From Diadophis punctatus similis (Eukaryota; Chordata; Lepidosauria; Squamata; Dipsadidae): a stretch of 64,000 bases of DNA. Under the pieces are notes generated by a model. It was not told where the DNA came from. It saw nothing but the letters and a program-made list of their open reading frames with translations, and searched no databases. How positions within the stretch are numbered: the stretch's first letter is position 1; every line of letters begins with the position of its first letter. The translations under genes and the position numbers were made by a program. The DNA lies in NCBI GenBank assembly GCA_023053685.1, contig JALIGW010000002.1:250428356-250492355 (forward strand), read 5' to 3'. Shown piece after piece: positions 33,620-45,149 of the stretch.

Positions 33620-36600
33620 GTTTTGTTTTTTATTTTATTTTAAATACAAATAATGCAAACAATACAAACATATACATATACATCTAAATACAAAAAGAAA
33701 AAAAATACAAATAATGCAGTGCACCCCCACCCCCAGAAACCATTCCCCCCCTTATATTTCTTCTTCTATAACAGATAAAAGATATACAATATATTCTAAT
33801 TGTGCCCTTATCCCCTCCAAAACAACATATATTCTTGAGTAGGTTTATTCCCTTTGCCTTCCACCAAGATTGATTTTATAAAATCCCCCCATATTTCATT
33901 ATAATTGTTTGCTTTAATCATCCCTTTTTAAAATTTAATTTCTGTTGTTAATTTATCGTTTGTTGCCATACTCCAAATTTCATTATACCATTCATTTCTT
34001 TGAATATCCCAATTTCGTCCCCAATATTTAGCCATCCCTAATCTAGCTGCCATTATCAAATTTTCTTTTTTGTTTCATTTATATCACATTGTTCCACCAG
34101 CAACAGTAACATTCTCGGTGACCTATCTAAATTTACATTCAAAAGTGCTCTAATTTCTCTAAACACCATGTCCCATATTTTTTGTGCACTATCACAATCC
34201 CACCACATGTGTTTATATGTTCCAACCTCTTTCTTGCACCTCCAACCAATAGTTGTATATTTACCATTTATTTGATTTAATTTACGTGGTGTTAGGTACC
34301 ACCTCCGTATCACTTTATATCCATTTTCCTTAACTCTGACATATTCTTATATATTCTTCTATTCCAAATATTTTTCCAATCATTATCATTTATTTCTCCT
34401 AAATCTGATTCCCAAATTAATTTTAAACCTTTTGCCTGCTCTTCTAATTCAGTTAATATTCTGTATATTTTCCCAATTCTTCCTTTACCTATATATTCTT
34501 CAATCACCTCACATTCTTTTATAATCATTTCAAATTTTGTTGTCTATTTTTCTCGAATCTTTCTTCCACTTTTATCCATTTCTCTAATTGTATTAAAGTC
34601 AACCAATTTAATTTAATATCTGCTAAAACGTTCTTTACTTGTGTTATATTCTTTATCTTGTTCTTCCAGTCTTCCCATTTATATACCGTATTTTTGGAGT
34701 ATAAGATGCATCTAAAAGAGGGTGGAAATGGTGCGTCTTATACACTGAATACAACCATTTTTGGCCTCCTGAAGGGCCACCCCCGCATCCCATTTTTGTG
34801 AAAAATGGGCCCATTTTTCACAAAAACAGGGTGCACAGAGGGTTTGGGAGGCCTGAAGAGTGCTCCTGGGGGCTGGGAGGAGGCAAAAATGCCCCCATTT
34901 TTGTGAGAAATGGGCCATTTTTTGCAAAAATAGGGTCATTTTTGCCTTCCCCAGCCCCCAGGAGTACTCTGCAGGCCTCCCAAACCCTCTGCATGCCCCG
35001 TTTTTTGCAAAAACGGGTAAAAATGGGCTCATTTTTGCAAAAAATGGGGCTTGCAGAGGGTTTGGGAGGCCTGCAGTGTGCTCCTGGGATCCGGGAAGGA
35101 AAAAAAACTTTTTTTTTCTTAAGTTACCTCTTCGAAATCTTCATGCGTCTTATACACCGGTGCGTCTTATACTCCTAAAAATACGGTGTCTGATTTTCTT
35201 TTAGTTTACTAATCCATTCTTTCAATTCAATCTTAGAGAATTTCTCCATTTCCACCACTGGTGTTAAAGAAGAAATTCCTGGCATTAGTCGGCATCTCCA
35301 TTTATTCCACAATTCTATCAATTTTTTTTAAAGGGATTTTGAATCCTCCTAACAATTTTTTAATATCTTTTTTAAACCAATATGTTTCTATAGGATTACC
35401 TATTCCCTTAATTATTTCAACACTACATCCCTCCATATTAAATCTCTGGTTCTGCTATAATGTCTGGGACCACATTTAATTGATTAGCTACTCAATAATT
35501 TCTAACATTTGGAAGACCCCGCCCACCCTTTTCTAATGGTTCATACCATAATGCTTTACTTATTCTTGCTCTCTTACCTCCATTACAATACACCTCTTGC
35601 TTTATTTGCTTTAATACTTGATCCGAAAATTTAATTGGGATCATCCAAAACAAAAAATTAATTTTTGATAAAACTTTCATTTTTATCATTGCAATTCTTC
35701 TGAACCATGATAATTTTACTTTCTCATAATTATCTATTTTATCTTTTATAACTTTCTTTAGCTTTTCATAATTTATTTTCTTTAACTCTTGAATATCTTT
35801 TGGGATGTCAATACCTAAATATTTAATAGTATCTACTATTTTTAATTTATATTTTCCTTTCAATACATCCACTTCTTCTTTACTATGATTATAGAACATC
35901 ATTTCTGATTTCCCCTAGTTTATTTATAATCCACTATATTTCCCAAATTCATTCAGATGTAAATATATCCTCTCTATGTTAACTACGGGTTTTTGAAATG
36001 TTAAAAATGTATCATCTGCAAATAAATTTATTTTAGTTTTTTTCTGTATACCAATTCCTTCGATCAATGAATCTTCCCTAATTGCATTTGCCAAAACCTC
36101 CATCAATATTGCAAATAAAACTGTGGATAGAGGGCAATCCTGTCTCGTTCCCCGGCTTAAGGTTATTGTCTCTGTAACACCATCATTTATAGTTATACTC
36201 ACTTTATTCTCTGAATATAATTGATTTATCAGTTGTCTAATTTTTTTTCCAACACCTAACTTCTCTATTAATATCTTCAATGTAGGCCATTTCACACAAT
36301 CAAAGATTTATTAGATTAAATACATCTAATGCTAATATACCTGCCTTCAATTTTTGATTCTTTATATAATAACCAATATTTAATACCCATCTTACTATAT
36401 CTGACATTTGTCGGCCTCTTATAAATCCACACTGGTCATTTATAATATAAATCTCTATAAATATATTCAATCTATTTGCCAATGTTGCTTTAAAAACCTT
36501 AGTGTCCTGATTAATAAGGGATATTGGTCTATATGATCCTGGGTGTGTATGATCTTTACCTGTTTTCGCTATCAGTATTATCAAAGATTGCTTCCAGGAA

Positions 36601-36724
36601 CTTGGAATATTTTCCGCTTCCATTATATTATTACACATTATCTTCATCTTCGCCACCAATAGTCCTTTAAAATTTTTATAATATTCTACACCTAGTCCAT
36701 CTAACCCTGCTTTCCGGCTCCGTT
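33620..36724 (-). mobile_element. L1-clade LINE, ORF2 3' part (unit C)
   Basis: Third copy of the shared L1. C-terminal frame 34056-34313, RT frames 35492-35902, 35924-36295 (FADD) and 36300-36659. The last is the least broken version of the RT N-terminal part (SYRPISLIN, CGFIRGRQ). T-rich 3' tail at 33620. Confidence 0.9.
34686..35186. mobile_element. Non-autonomous TIR transposon, copy C (short)
   Basis: The same ends as 14450-15122 but only 501 bp: about 170 bp of internal modules are missing. Confidence 0.78.
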
Positions 36725-36919
36725 CTCCACCGTCACATGCAGGGCAAGAAAATTAGTCTGTGGGACTATGGTAAAAACACCTTCCAACTTCACGAGATTT
36801 TTTTTTTCTTAATGAGAAGTTGGAAGGTCTGAACTACCAGTATTTTTTTTAAACTGTAGTCCAACAGACAACTTTTCTTGCCCTGCATGTGATGGTGGAG
36901 AACGGAGCTGGAAAGCAGG
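36706..36919. repeat. Long hairpin at the L1 5' junction (unit C)
   Basis: Arms 36706-36791 and 36816-36919. Slightly more diverged than in A and B. Confidence 0.8.
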
Positions 36920-37300
36920 TTAGTGAAGAGATGTGGCTGCCTTGGGAGGGTTGGGTGGGGGTGAGGGACGTCTGTGTCTGTGTGTGAGAGAGAGAGGTGG
37001 GAGTGGGGGGTTGGCATGGGTGGCCTGGCTGAAGGACTTTTGGGTAAGTCGATGCCTCAATGCCTCTTCACCAAATGTCCAAACTCAAAGCTTCTCTGAA
37101 AAATGCCCATTTCCAACTCAAGTACAGTCCAGTCTTTGGGAGAAAAGCAAGGGAGATAACTCACGTTTCATATTCTCTTAAATTCCATAATCTTTAGATG
37201 GGTGTTATACTTTTGAATCCATTATTTGCGATGGCCCGGAGGAGACAGAAATTCAGTGTCTGTCGTCCATTCTGGCTAGCTCCGGCCCACTAACTGAAGC
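36920..37300. other. Unidentified segment (unit C copy)
   Basis: Copy of 2780-3160; nothing recognised. Confidence 0.5.
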
Positions 37301-38004
37301 ATGTAGAGTCTGGCATATAACTCTTTCCCTTTTTTTTTAGCAATTCCTCTGGCCATTGCATCATCTGACCTTGGGGCGAATTTTCTTGGATGTCCATTCC
37401 TGGGAAGACTGGCAACCTACTTGAATGTTTCCCACTTGTGAATAATCTTTCCCACTGTAGAATGATGGATTTTAAATTGTTTGGAAATGGCCTCTTAAAG
37501 TTTCCCAAATTGATGGGCAGCAACAGTTGCTTCTCTTAGATCATTGCTCATGTCTTTACTCTTTGGAATTGTGTTAGCATACATCTCAATCCTGGAGACC
37601 AGGAAACCCCTACAACTTCGACTTTTATAGATGTAGTCACACTTGCTGATGATCAATTGATCAAGGGCACTTTATTAGCAGTACTTGGCTGCTACTTGGC
37701 CTCTTTATACTATGAAAGCAGTGAGAAATTTCCTAATGGTGGGAACAAGTAATCCGCAGAACAACTTGCCTTCAGAAGTTGTGGTGCTCCATCACTGGAG
37801 GCTTTTCAGAAGAGACGAGAGCGCCACTTGTCTGAAATGGTATAGGCCAGGGTGTCCTGTTTGAGCTGAGGCTGAATTAGAAGACTTGCAAAGTCCCTTC
37901 CAATTGTGTTATTCTCTTCTGTTCTGTTGCAATAATATTTATGATGTCCTGATAAGTAAAAGCATAGAAATGAAAGAGGGTGTACTTTCTTTTTCACTTG
38001 ACTG
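37301..38004 (-). mobile_element. Tc1-like transposon, right half, with nested CR1 end (unit C)
   Basis: As in unit A, ending CACTTGACTG then TA at 38005. Confidence 0.75.
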
Positions 38005-38253
38005 TATTTGAAAACAACCCTTTACACTGCTAAGAATTTGTGATTGACCCAGTCAACACGTGAATTTCGTCATTGAATGGATATTCGAACTTGAATCTGG
38101 GTAGCCTTCCATGTGTCAAACGAATCATGATTATTGTCAGAGCTTATTGGATCATTGTGGCATGTTTGCTTTTTCATTGTAACATAAACTTTTTTCTTTT
38201 TTTCTCTCATCTTCTGCAACCATTAAAGATACCCTTTTATTTGAATCTTACAG

Positions 38254-38843
38254 ACAAAGAGGATGGCAATAAGAGCACTCTGGACAACTGAGGATAACAA
38301 GCAACATTGAATAGCAAATCAAGTCAGTCCAGAAATCAAAATATTTTCCGTTTTCTTCAGAGAGCCACACAATTCTTCACCTTCCTCAACAAATGAGAGA
38401 GAAACGAGAGAAAATCAAGAAGAGATTTCTAGCTGGGGAAAGTAGAGGGTGAAATTCAAGCATACGTTACATGAAAAGTCAAGGGAAATTATTTTTCCAT
38501 TGAGCAAACGAGGGAAATATCTGGACTTTAGTGGGGAGGAAAATTTCAATTGGAAAGCCACGTAGAGCAGTGTTACAGGCCTCGCTCTGGGAGGAAGAAA
38601 ATATCACTAAATCAAAGCACCACTAAAGAAGGGATAATCCATATTTTGGACCTCCTCAGGAATATTACAACTTGCAAATCACAGCTGATTACACCTGAGA
38701 GGATCCCGACTGGAGAAAAGCCAAACAATGCTCTAAATGTGGCGAAACCTCTGATCCAAACAACTCTGTTGTGGTTCTTGGAAGGACCCACATAGGAGAG
38801 AAGCCCTACAAGTGCTCCCAATGTGGTAAATCCTTTAGCGAGC
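38254..38843 (+). other. Degenerate leader of finger exon, unit C
   Basis: Follows the CTTACAG acceptor. Stops occur in all frames and decayed fingers lie near its 3' end, as in unit A. Confidence 0.6.
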
Positions 38844-39551
38844 ATGGCAACGTGGACTCACAGCAAGAGGAAACCGTTTGAATGTCCTGATTGTGGGAAA
38901 GGTTTTAGTGATAATTCCCACCTGGTGACACACCAGAGGACTCACACAGGAGAGAAACCCTTTAAATGTCCTGATTGTGAGAAAAGTTTCAGGAACAATT
39001 CCAACCTGGTTCAACACCAGAGGATTCACACAGGAGAGAAACCGTTTGAATGTCCCATTTGTGGGAAATGTTTCAGTCAGGGTTCCACCTGTGTGACACA
39101 CCAGAGGACTCATACAGGAGAGAGACCTTTTGAATGTCCCGTTTGTGGGAAAAGTTTCAGTCAGCATTCAAGCCTTATTGGCCACCAAAGCACTCACACC
39201 AAGGAGAAACCATTTGAATGTCCTATTTGTGGGGAAAGTTTCAGTCGTAATTCCAGCCTGGTGGAACACCAGAGGACTCACACAGGAGAGAAACCCTTTG
39301 AATGTCCTATCTGTGGTAAAAGTTTCAGTCACAATTCCAGCCTTATTGTCCACCAGAGGATTCACACAGGAGAGAAACCCTTTCAATGTTCTAATTGTGG
39401 TAAAAGTTTCAGTAAGAATTCCAACCTCATTGGCCACCAGAGGATTCACACAGGAGAGAAACCCTTTCAATGTCCTGATTGTGGTAAAAGTTTCAGCGAA
39501 AATTCCAACCTGGTGAAACACCAGAGGACTCACATGGGAGAAACTGTTTAA
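38844..39551 (+). CDS. C2H2 zinc-finger array protein, unit C (truncated)
   Basis: About 235 aa from the conserved ATG, with eight complete 28-aa fingers. Fingers 1-6 are nearly the same as those of unit A ([24 protein letters not shown]), making A and C closer to each other than to B between them. After finger 8 the linker reads HMGETV and stops: bases are missing relative to the unit A linker, shifting the frame. Four more fingers follow at once in the next frame up to the normal C-terminus, so this one frame lesion separates it from a twelve-finger protein. No effector domain is visible. Confidence 0.75.
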   Translation: MATWTHSKRKPFECPDCGKGFSDNSHLVTHQRTHTGEKPFKCPDCEKSFRNNSNLVQHQRIHTGEKPFECPICGKCFSQGSTCVTHQRTHTGERPFECPVCGKSFSQHSSLIGHQSTHTKEKPFECPICGESFSRNSSLVEHQRTHTGEKPFECPICGKSFSHNSSLIVHQRIHTGEKPFQCSNCGKSFSKNSNLIGHQRIHTGEKPFQCPDCGKSFSENSNLVKHQRTHMGETV

Positions 39552-39903
39552 ATGTCCTATTTGTGGGAAAGTTTTCAGTAACAATTCCAGCCTTATTGTC
39601 CACCAGAGGACTCACACAGGAGGGAAACCCTTTCAATGTTCTGATTGTGGTAAATGTTTCAGCAAAAATTCCAACCTGATGATACACCAGAGGACTCACG
39701 TAGGAGAGAAACCATTTGAGTGTCCAGACTGTGGGAAAGATTTCAGTATTAGTAGTAGCCTTCTATATCATATGCTTATACACACAGGGGAGAAACCATT
39801 TGTGTGCCCCCAGTGTGGATGGTGCTTCAGGAAACACTCCACCCTTATTGCACACAAGAAAATCCACATGAGGCCTCAAGTAATGAGTGTAGAGAAGGTT
39901 TGA
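39552..39903 (+). pseudogene. Out-of-frame C-terminal fingers, unit C
   Basis: Open in a second frame through to the family end: [48 protein letters not shown] and [18 protein letters not shown], tail MSVEKV. Only the frameshift near 39540 separates it from the upstream array. Confidence 0.85.
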
Positions 39904-41217
39904 ATTTCATTTCTAATGTCCCATTGTAAGTCCAGCTGAGATATTGACCGTTTAATTTGAATGCAAAGGATTTGCCTACTCTTTTGTAGGCAAATATGTG
40001 ATGGTATTAGATGTGAAGGAGGAAAGAAAAATTGGCAACATAGTAGTTTGATAATTCCTATCTGGCCATCAGCAGCAGAAGTTGGTGGGTATGGGTAGTC
40101 CTCGGGTTATGAACACTGTTCCCTGTAAGGTGTGCGGCTGCGCGGCCGTGCACACAACAACAAACTTTAGCGCAGCACTTTCAAACTCCAGCGCAGTCGC
40201 CACGGAGGAGGGGGTGGAAAGTGCTGTTTGTTGTCGCGTTTGTTTGTTGTCAGCTTAGAGGGAACAGTGGTCGGTATGTCAAATCCACCCCCTCCTCCGT
40301 GGCGACTCTGTGCTGCGTCAGTAGATAATCTTTGCACAAAGAAAACTAAAGAACAAAGACGAGAGAGGGGGGGGGAAATCAGCATGTCTGGAAAGGGGGG
40401 GGGGTGAGAGGCAAAGACTTGCCAGAGCGCGCAGGGAGCCGACGGACGGGCAGGCGCACGGTGTGTGTGTGTGTGAAAGAGACGATTAGGGAGGGGGGAG
40501 ATGTGAGCAAGCACGTTTATTGCAGGGCACCGGGGTTGGCATCCCAACTCTTTTTTTCCCCCTCATCCGCCCGCTCGCAAATTTGGCTTCGCAGAGCCTC
40601 GGGGGGAAAAGTCCTGCGAGAGGTTGGTGGATTTTTATGCGAGGGGGCAAAGCTTTTATTCGCCCTAGGGAAGAGGGGTGGCGGCAGCAAGCTCAGGGGC
40701 GAGGTTTCGATGCCTGTCCCTCCTTCCCCCACTTTCGCCCAGCGACTCACAGCTGGGCGAGCGAGCAGGGTTTTTTTTGGGGGGGGAGCTGAGCATTTCC
40801 CTTCACAGTTGAGGATTCTGCGCTTTTAACTACTAGGCGTCTGGCCGATCGCCGACGCGCTTTGGCCAAAGGGAGCCAAAGGACCCAGGGGTTGATATTT
40901 GGGGGCTGCAGAAGTTTTACCAGTTTGGTATTGGATGAAGGTGAACTGCAAGATCTTCTCCAATTAAAAAAGCAGATGTTATGCTTGGTAAAAGGCCTCA
41001 GTCCATCAGCCCATCTTGGTTCAGTTACTATGAAGGTGGTAGGAACAGGGAGGCTTTAAAACCTGATACTGTTGTAGATACTATATTTATTTATCTCCTA
41101 CCTGCATTATTTTTACAAATAACTCATGGCGGCAGATATCTCCCAACACACATGCCTGCTCCTATTTCTCCCACCCCCTTCTAGTCCAATCCCCTGCCCA
41201 AGCAGGAGACCTTATAC

Positions 41218-41570
41218 CCACAAGTGGCACGCGGAGCATATCGGTGGGCACGCGAGCTCAGATCCAGCGTGCATGTGTGCACCAGCCGGCTGATTTTTGG
41301 GCCTTCTGGGCCCACTGGGAGTCGGGAAACAGGCTGTTTCCAGCCTCCAGAGGGGGTGGGGAAGGCCATTTTCGCCCTCCCCAGGCTCCTAGAAAGGCTC
41401 TGGAGCCTGGGGAGAGCGAAAAATGGGTGTGCCATTGCATGCTGGGAGCAGGGGGGTCATGCATGCATGTGCGGGGGTGCATGGAATTATGAGTGTGGGC
41501 ACGCACACACGTGATCCCCCGCATTCCCCCCCTTTTTGGCACGCGAACCAAAAAAGGTTCGCCATCACTG
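41218..41570 (-). mobile_element. hAT-like MITE with GGTTCGCCATCACTG end
   Basis: Inserted in a CR1 end at CCTTATAC (41210-41217); CCCTATAC follows it at 41571. The right end GGTTCGCCATCACTG is the inverse of the left end of the relative at 42079. Confidence 0.6.
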
Positions 41571-41578
41571 CCCTATAC

Positions 41579-41725
41579 CAAGGGTTGGTCAAACTATGGT
41601 TCTTTGAGGATCTGTGGACTTCAACTCCTAGAATTCCTGAGCCAGCCATGCAAGAATGGCTGGCTCAGGAATTCTGGGAGTTGAAGTCCACAGGTCCTCA
41701 AAGAACCATAGTTTGGCCACTCCTG
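41579..41725. mobile_element. Fold-back hAT-like MITE
   Basis: 147 bp that is almost wholly one inverted repeat: CAAACTATGGTTCTTTGAGG at the left mirrors CCTCAAAGAACCATAGTTTG at the right. A perfect 8-bp duplication CCCTATAC flanks it (41571-41578 and 41726-41733). A second copy is at 45232-45362. Confidence 0.88.
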
Positions 41726-41733
41726 CCCTATAC

Positions 41734-42070
41734 CATTTCAGACAAATGGTTGTCCAATTTCTTCTTAAAAACTTCCAGTGTTGGAGAATTCACAACTTCT
41801 GGAGGCAAGCTGTTCCACTGGTTAATTGTTCTAACAGAGTAGAGTAAAGTAGAGTAGAGTAGAGTAGAGTAGAGTAGAGTAGAGTAGAGTAGAGTAGAGT
41901 AGAGTAGAGTAGAGTAGAGTAGAGTAGAGTAGAGTAGAGTAGAAAATAGAGAACACAGAATAGAATAGAATAGAATAGAATAGAATAGAATAGAATAGAA
42001 TAGAATAGAATACCAGAGTTGTAAGGGACCTTGGAGGTCATCTAGTCCAACCCCTTGCCCAAGCAAGAGA
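41734..42070 (-). mobile_element. Two CR1 LINE 3' ends
   Basis: 41734-41835 is the inverse of a CR1 3' region (CATTTCAGACAAATGG, GAGGCAAGCTGTTCCACTGG). After the microsatellite, 42012-42070 is the terminal part of a second copy (GGGACCTTGGAGGTCATCTA). The AATAG-type tail belongs to the second. Confidence 0.75.
41836..42011. repeat. Microsatellites (AGAGT)n and (AATAG)n
   Basis: About 110 bases of AGAGT repeats, a short break, then about 54 bases of AATAG repeats next to the CR1 end, as expected of repeats seeded by the CR1 tail. Confidence 0.95.
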
Positions 42071-42078
42071 CCCTATAC

Positions 42079-42370
42079 CAGTGATGGCAAACCTTTTCGG
42101 ACGCATGGAAATGCGCGCATGCGTTCATTGGGGCTGCGCTCCAGAAAAGCCGAACTTCCAGGTTCTAGCTTGCATGCACGTCCGATGATAAGCTGGCCTA
42201 CGCGCATGTGCAGGCCGGTTTTCAGCACTGCATCGTGCGCGCGAAGGGATTGTATTCCAGAAAAGCCGAACTTCTGGGTTCTGGCACGCATGCACACCTG
42301 ACAATCAGGTGGCTGGCGCGTATACACACACCGGTTTTCAGCACTGCCGCGTGCACGAAGGACAGCTGAT
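42079..42370 (+). mobile_element. hAT-like MITE fragment
   Basis: Begins CAGTGATGGCAAACC directly after CCCTATAC (42071-42078). The right end is missing, lost into the end of the surrounding hAT element. It has an internal duplication around CCAGAAAAGCCGAACTTC (about 42131 and 42257). Confidence 0.6.
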
Positions 42371-43259
42371 CATCCCGTGCGCAAATTCAGGTGCTCAGCA
42401 TGAAAATGTGCTGCTCAAAGATGATACTTTTCCGCACACATCGAAAAAAAATTAGAGGGAACATTGGTTATGAATGTAATGGATCCTGCCCATTCCATCC
42501 ATAACTCGAGAATTCATGGGAGTGAACTTGTACATTGAACGACATCACTCCCTGCTTTTGCCGTTGCACATCAGCCTGACGAGACCTTTGGCGCCGAGAA
42601 AACAACGCCCGGGAGGCTCCGCGCGGCCTCTCTCAGGGCTGCTTTCTTGTCCGCAAATCACTTGAGGTGAGGATTGCATTCTTGTAGGCTTTGGCAGCCC
42701 TTTGCAAAAAGCCTTTGCCTGTAGGAACAGGGATTCGGAGGACACGCCAGCTGCTCCCAATCTCCGCTGGTGCCAACAAAGGCTTTTTGAAAGGGCTGCT
42801 GAAGCCTATAGAAATGCAATCTCCCTGTAAGCTTCGGCAAGGAAACAGCAAACAGAGGAAAGGCCTGAAGGACCAAGCCTTCCCTCAAACATCCAGGTCT
42901 CAATTTGCAGAGAATAGAGTCCTAAAGTGTGAGATTACACAAGATCTCACGCTACTGAGCTTGCAGTACGTTAGGCCTCTGTTCTTTGTGAATGCGGGCA
43001 AAGAAACTGCAACAGAGAGGAGGTCTTTGCAAGGTAGGTGACTCTCCACAGGCGAAGTGCCTGTGAAGACCCGGCTTGGGGGGGGGGGCAGAATATAAAG
43101 GGTGAATGATGCAGAGCCTCTCCTGTCATTTGTAAGAGTGAACAACTGCTGTTGTGCTGCAATATTCATAATCTCAGGATTTGTTGGTAAATGCTAGGGG
43201 CGCTTATTATTACCTTCAAACGTTCGCTAAGGAAATGCTCGTAACCTGGGGATTACCTG

Positions 43260-43617
43260 TATTTATTTTTGTAGAAATTGTGCGATCATGTAAAAATCTT
43301 TTTGGGAGTGTTCTTTGCATTTTTATCATGGTAGATGATAGAAATGCCACGTACAGTGTCCCAGCCTTTTTTCTCCCTGGGTGCGCTCGAGATTTTCAGC
43401 CCCAGAATTTTCCAGCCAGCATCTCTTGGGGATTGGAGCACTCAAACTATAGTTAGAGATTGTGGCTCCTCATATAAGGAGAAAGCAAGAGGAGACAAGA
43501 AATAGAGGGGTTTTAAAGTTTATCTTTTCCAAACAGTTCCAGGAATTCAGTGCACCAAGCATGTCTGTTCAGCTTGTGTCAAGAATGAGGCACGCAAGTG
43601 GAAGAAACCATATGAAT
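43260..43617. other. Non-coding flank of unit C
   Basis: Matches the start of the unit D flank (51843-52205) more closely than those of A or B. No coding frame. Confidence 0.55.
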
Positions 43618-44435
43618 AGCTAATTCAGAGGAATTAGCTGAAAACGCAGGAGTTGATACCTCATTTACAGGGGTTTTAGAATCCTGGTTTGGAAAGTGGA
43701 AAGGTGTGATAGTGTCTCTGGAAACATCCCTTGTAGCTGTGTTTGGTGTTTTGCTAGCATTAGTGTGTTTTAAAATTCCTTCTGTGAGGGGACTAACTCA
43801 AAGATTAATAGAAACTGCAATAACTAAGAGAATGGCATTAGGAAATCTCTCACCACACAAAGATGGGAAGGAAGAAAATGAAGAGAGCAGTCAAGCATTA
43901 TTGAACAACAGTTTGAACTGTCTTATGAAATATTTAGAAATCAATACAGAAATCGAAAAAGGGGATTTGATATAAATACATAATCAATATATAATCAATA
44001 TAATCCTTATGTTAAACCTAAATGGAGTTTGTCTTGTTTCTAAAATATGTATTGATTCTGAAAAGCTTAAGCATAAACTAAAGGTAACCAGAAAGAATAT
44101 AAGCTGTTTTAACAGGAAATAAGCTAAATGCTAAACCACAAATCCCAGCTGAAACGGCAAGCAGGGAACAAAACTTAACTAGGCTAAAAGCTGTGAAAGA
44201 AACGGGATGCCACGCTGAACGCTTTTTTGGGGAGTTTTGAAGTAGAAACATATTTTAAAAAGGAAGAAGGGAGGAGGCAGGAAGTGGGTTTGTGTGAGTG
44301 ATAAATTGCCGTTATGTGCTGTGATACGTGTCCACATCTCTGTGCACCACTGTTTGCAAACACGTTAATAAAATTCTTTGCTGATTTCAAGTACTATCTC
44401 GAGTAGTAGTAGTTCCATATACAACTAGAACCGTT
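43618..44435 (+). mobile_element. Endogenous retrovirus 3' fragment
   Basis: The 3' end of an env-like frame, a purine tract (GAAAAAGGGGAT near 43960) and LTR-like sequence with an AATAAA signal near 44368. Unit D diverges exactly where it starts (AATAGC, 43617). The 5' part, gag and pol are absent. Confidence 0.65.
43706..43975 (+). pseudogene. Retroviral Env transmembrane C-terminal fragment
   Basis: The frame is open from about 43621 and lacks a natural ATG. It shows a WFGKWKG segment followed by a hydrophobic span (about 20 residues, FGVLLALVCF) and a basic RGLTQRLIE cytoplasmic stretch, the layout of retroviral TM subunits of the gamma/alpha type. No surface subunit, fusion region or start is left, so it is a non-functional relic. 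Confidence 0.6.
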
Positions 44436-44819
44436 TACAACATGTTAAACTTTGGCCAGTCCTCTCAAGCTTAGGAAGCAGGAAAGGGGGAACCCCTTCC
44501 AAAAACCCTTGCCAAGGAAACTGCAAGGCCAGGCATCAAGACTGACCTAAAAGCCGAAGCTAAGTAGCGTCACGTTTCATTATTTCACTTGCTCAATTGC
44601 AAAGGTCGGTTGCTAGGAGTTGAAAAAGACCTGCTGCCATTTAATCAGTGAAAATATCTTCCAAACGACTTGGAGCCTGGACAGGCGTGTTTTTCCACCT
44701 CTTGTCGCTAGATGGCGGTCAGGCAACATCTGTGCCTAGAAAGGCATCAATACAGTAGTGCCATTGGTGCTTGAGTATTAAAAAAAAGTTTTTAAACCAT
44801 TGAGTATTGCATTGCTAGA

Positions 44820-44960
44820 AAGGATGGGAGTAGAGGAGAAGCGCAGAGGAACTTCCTTTTCCGGGTGACTCATTGGAGGAAGGTGGTGTGCAGAGCGGCT
44901 TTTCTGCTCTTTCCATGGTCGAAGCAGCAGATGGGAGGAGAGTCCGGGAGCAAGTCGGGC
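44820..44960 (+). other. Candidate 5' exon of the unit D finger gene, donor lost
   Basis: Copy of 12255-12389, but about 23 bases including CTGGAAG and GTGAGT are deleted: GAAGCAGCAGATGGGAGGAG runs across the gap (about 44922-44940). Confidence 0.45.
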
Positions 44961-45149
44961 TGTTCGGTTTCCTCCACGGCCTGGAAGCAGAGAAGCAACT
45001 GGGCTGAAGCATGTCAGCTGCTGCTGCAGGTTCCTTCCCTCCCCAAATTTAAGCCCGTTGGTGCTGCACGCTGTGAAAGTGGTGGCTGCAATTTTCTGCT
45101 GGTGGGACGATTTAAAAAGTCTCTTTTAAATTAAGGTTGATTCTTTGGG

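Larger units (their letters stand above)
40114..42466. mobile_element. Composite hAT-like transposon
   Basis: Bounded by a perfect 8-bp duplication GTTATGAA (40106-40113 and 42467-42474). The ends CACTGTTCCCT and AGGGAACATTG are inverted repeats; units A and B show the empty site. The interior holds a second end-like AGGGAACAGTG at about 40257-40268, an inverted CAGTCGCCACGGAGGAGGG block, a GC-rich stretch (40270-40870), an unidentified segment, two CR1 ends and three other hAT-type elements. No transposase was found. Confidence 0.75.
40092..43259. mobile_element. Tigger/pogo-like DNA transposon (unit C), interrupted
   Basis: Same element as 6204-6997 with TA at both ends. A 2.35-kb hAT element interrupts it 22 bp from its left end. 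Confidence 0.7.

Noticed and set aside
40404..40829. Open frames of 90-141 codons in the GC-rich part of the composite hAT element
   Set aside because: Several frames and both strands are open because the DNA is GC-rich; no domain was recognised and homopolymer runs make the frame unreliable. Kept only as a possible captured promoter.
41728..42066. Minus-strand frame rich in YSTLL and YSILF
   Set aside because: A direct translation of the pentanucleotide microsatellites.
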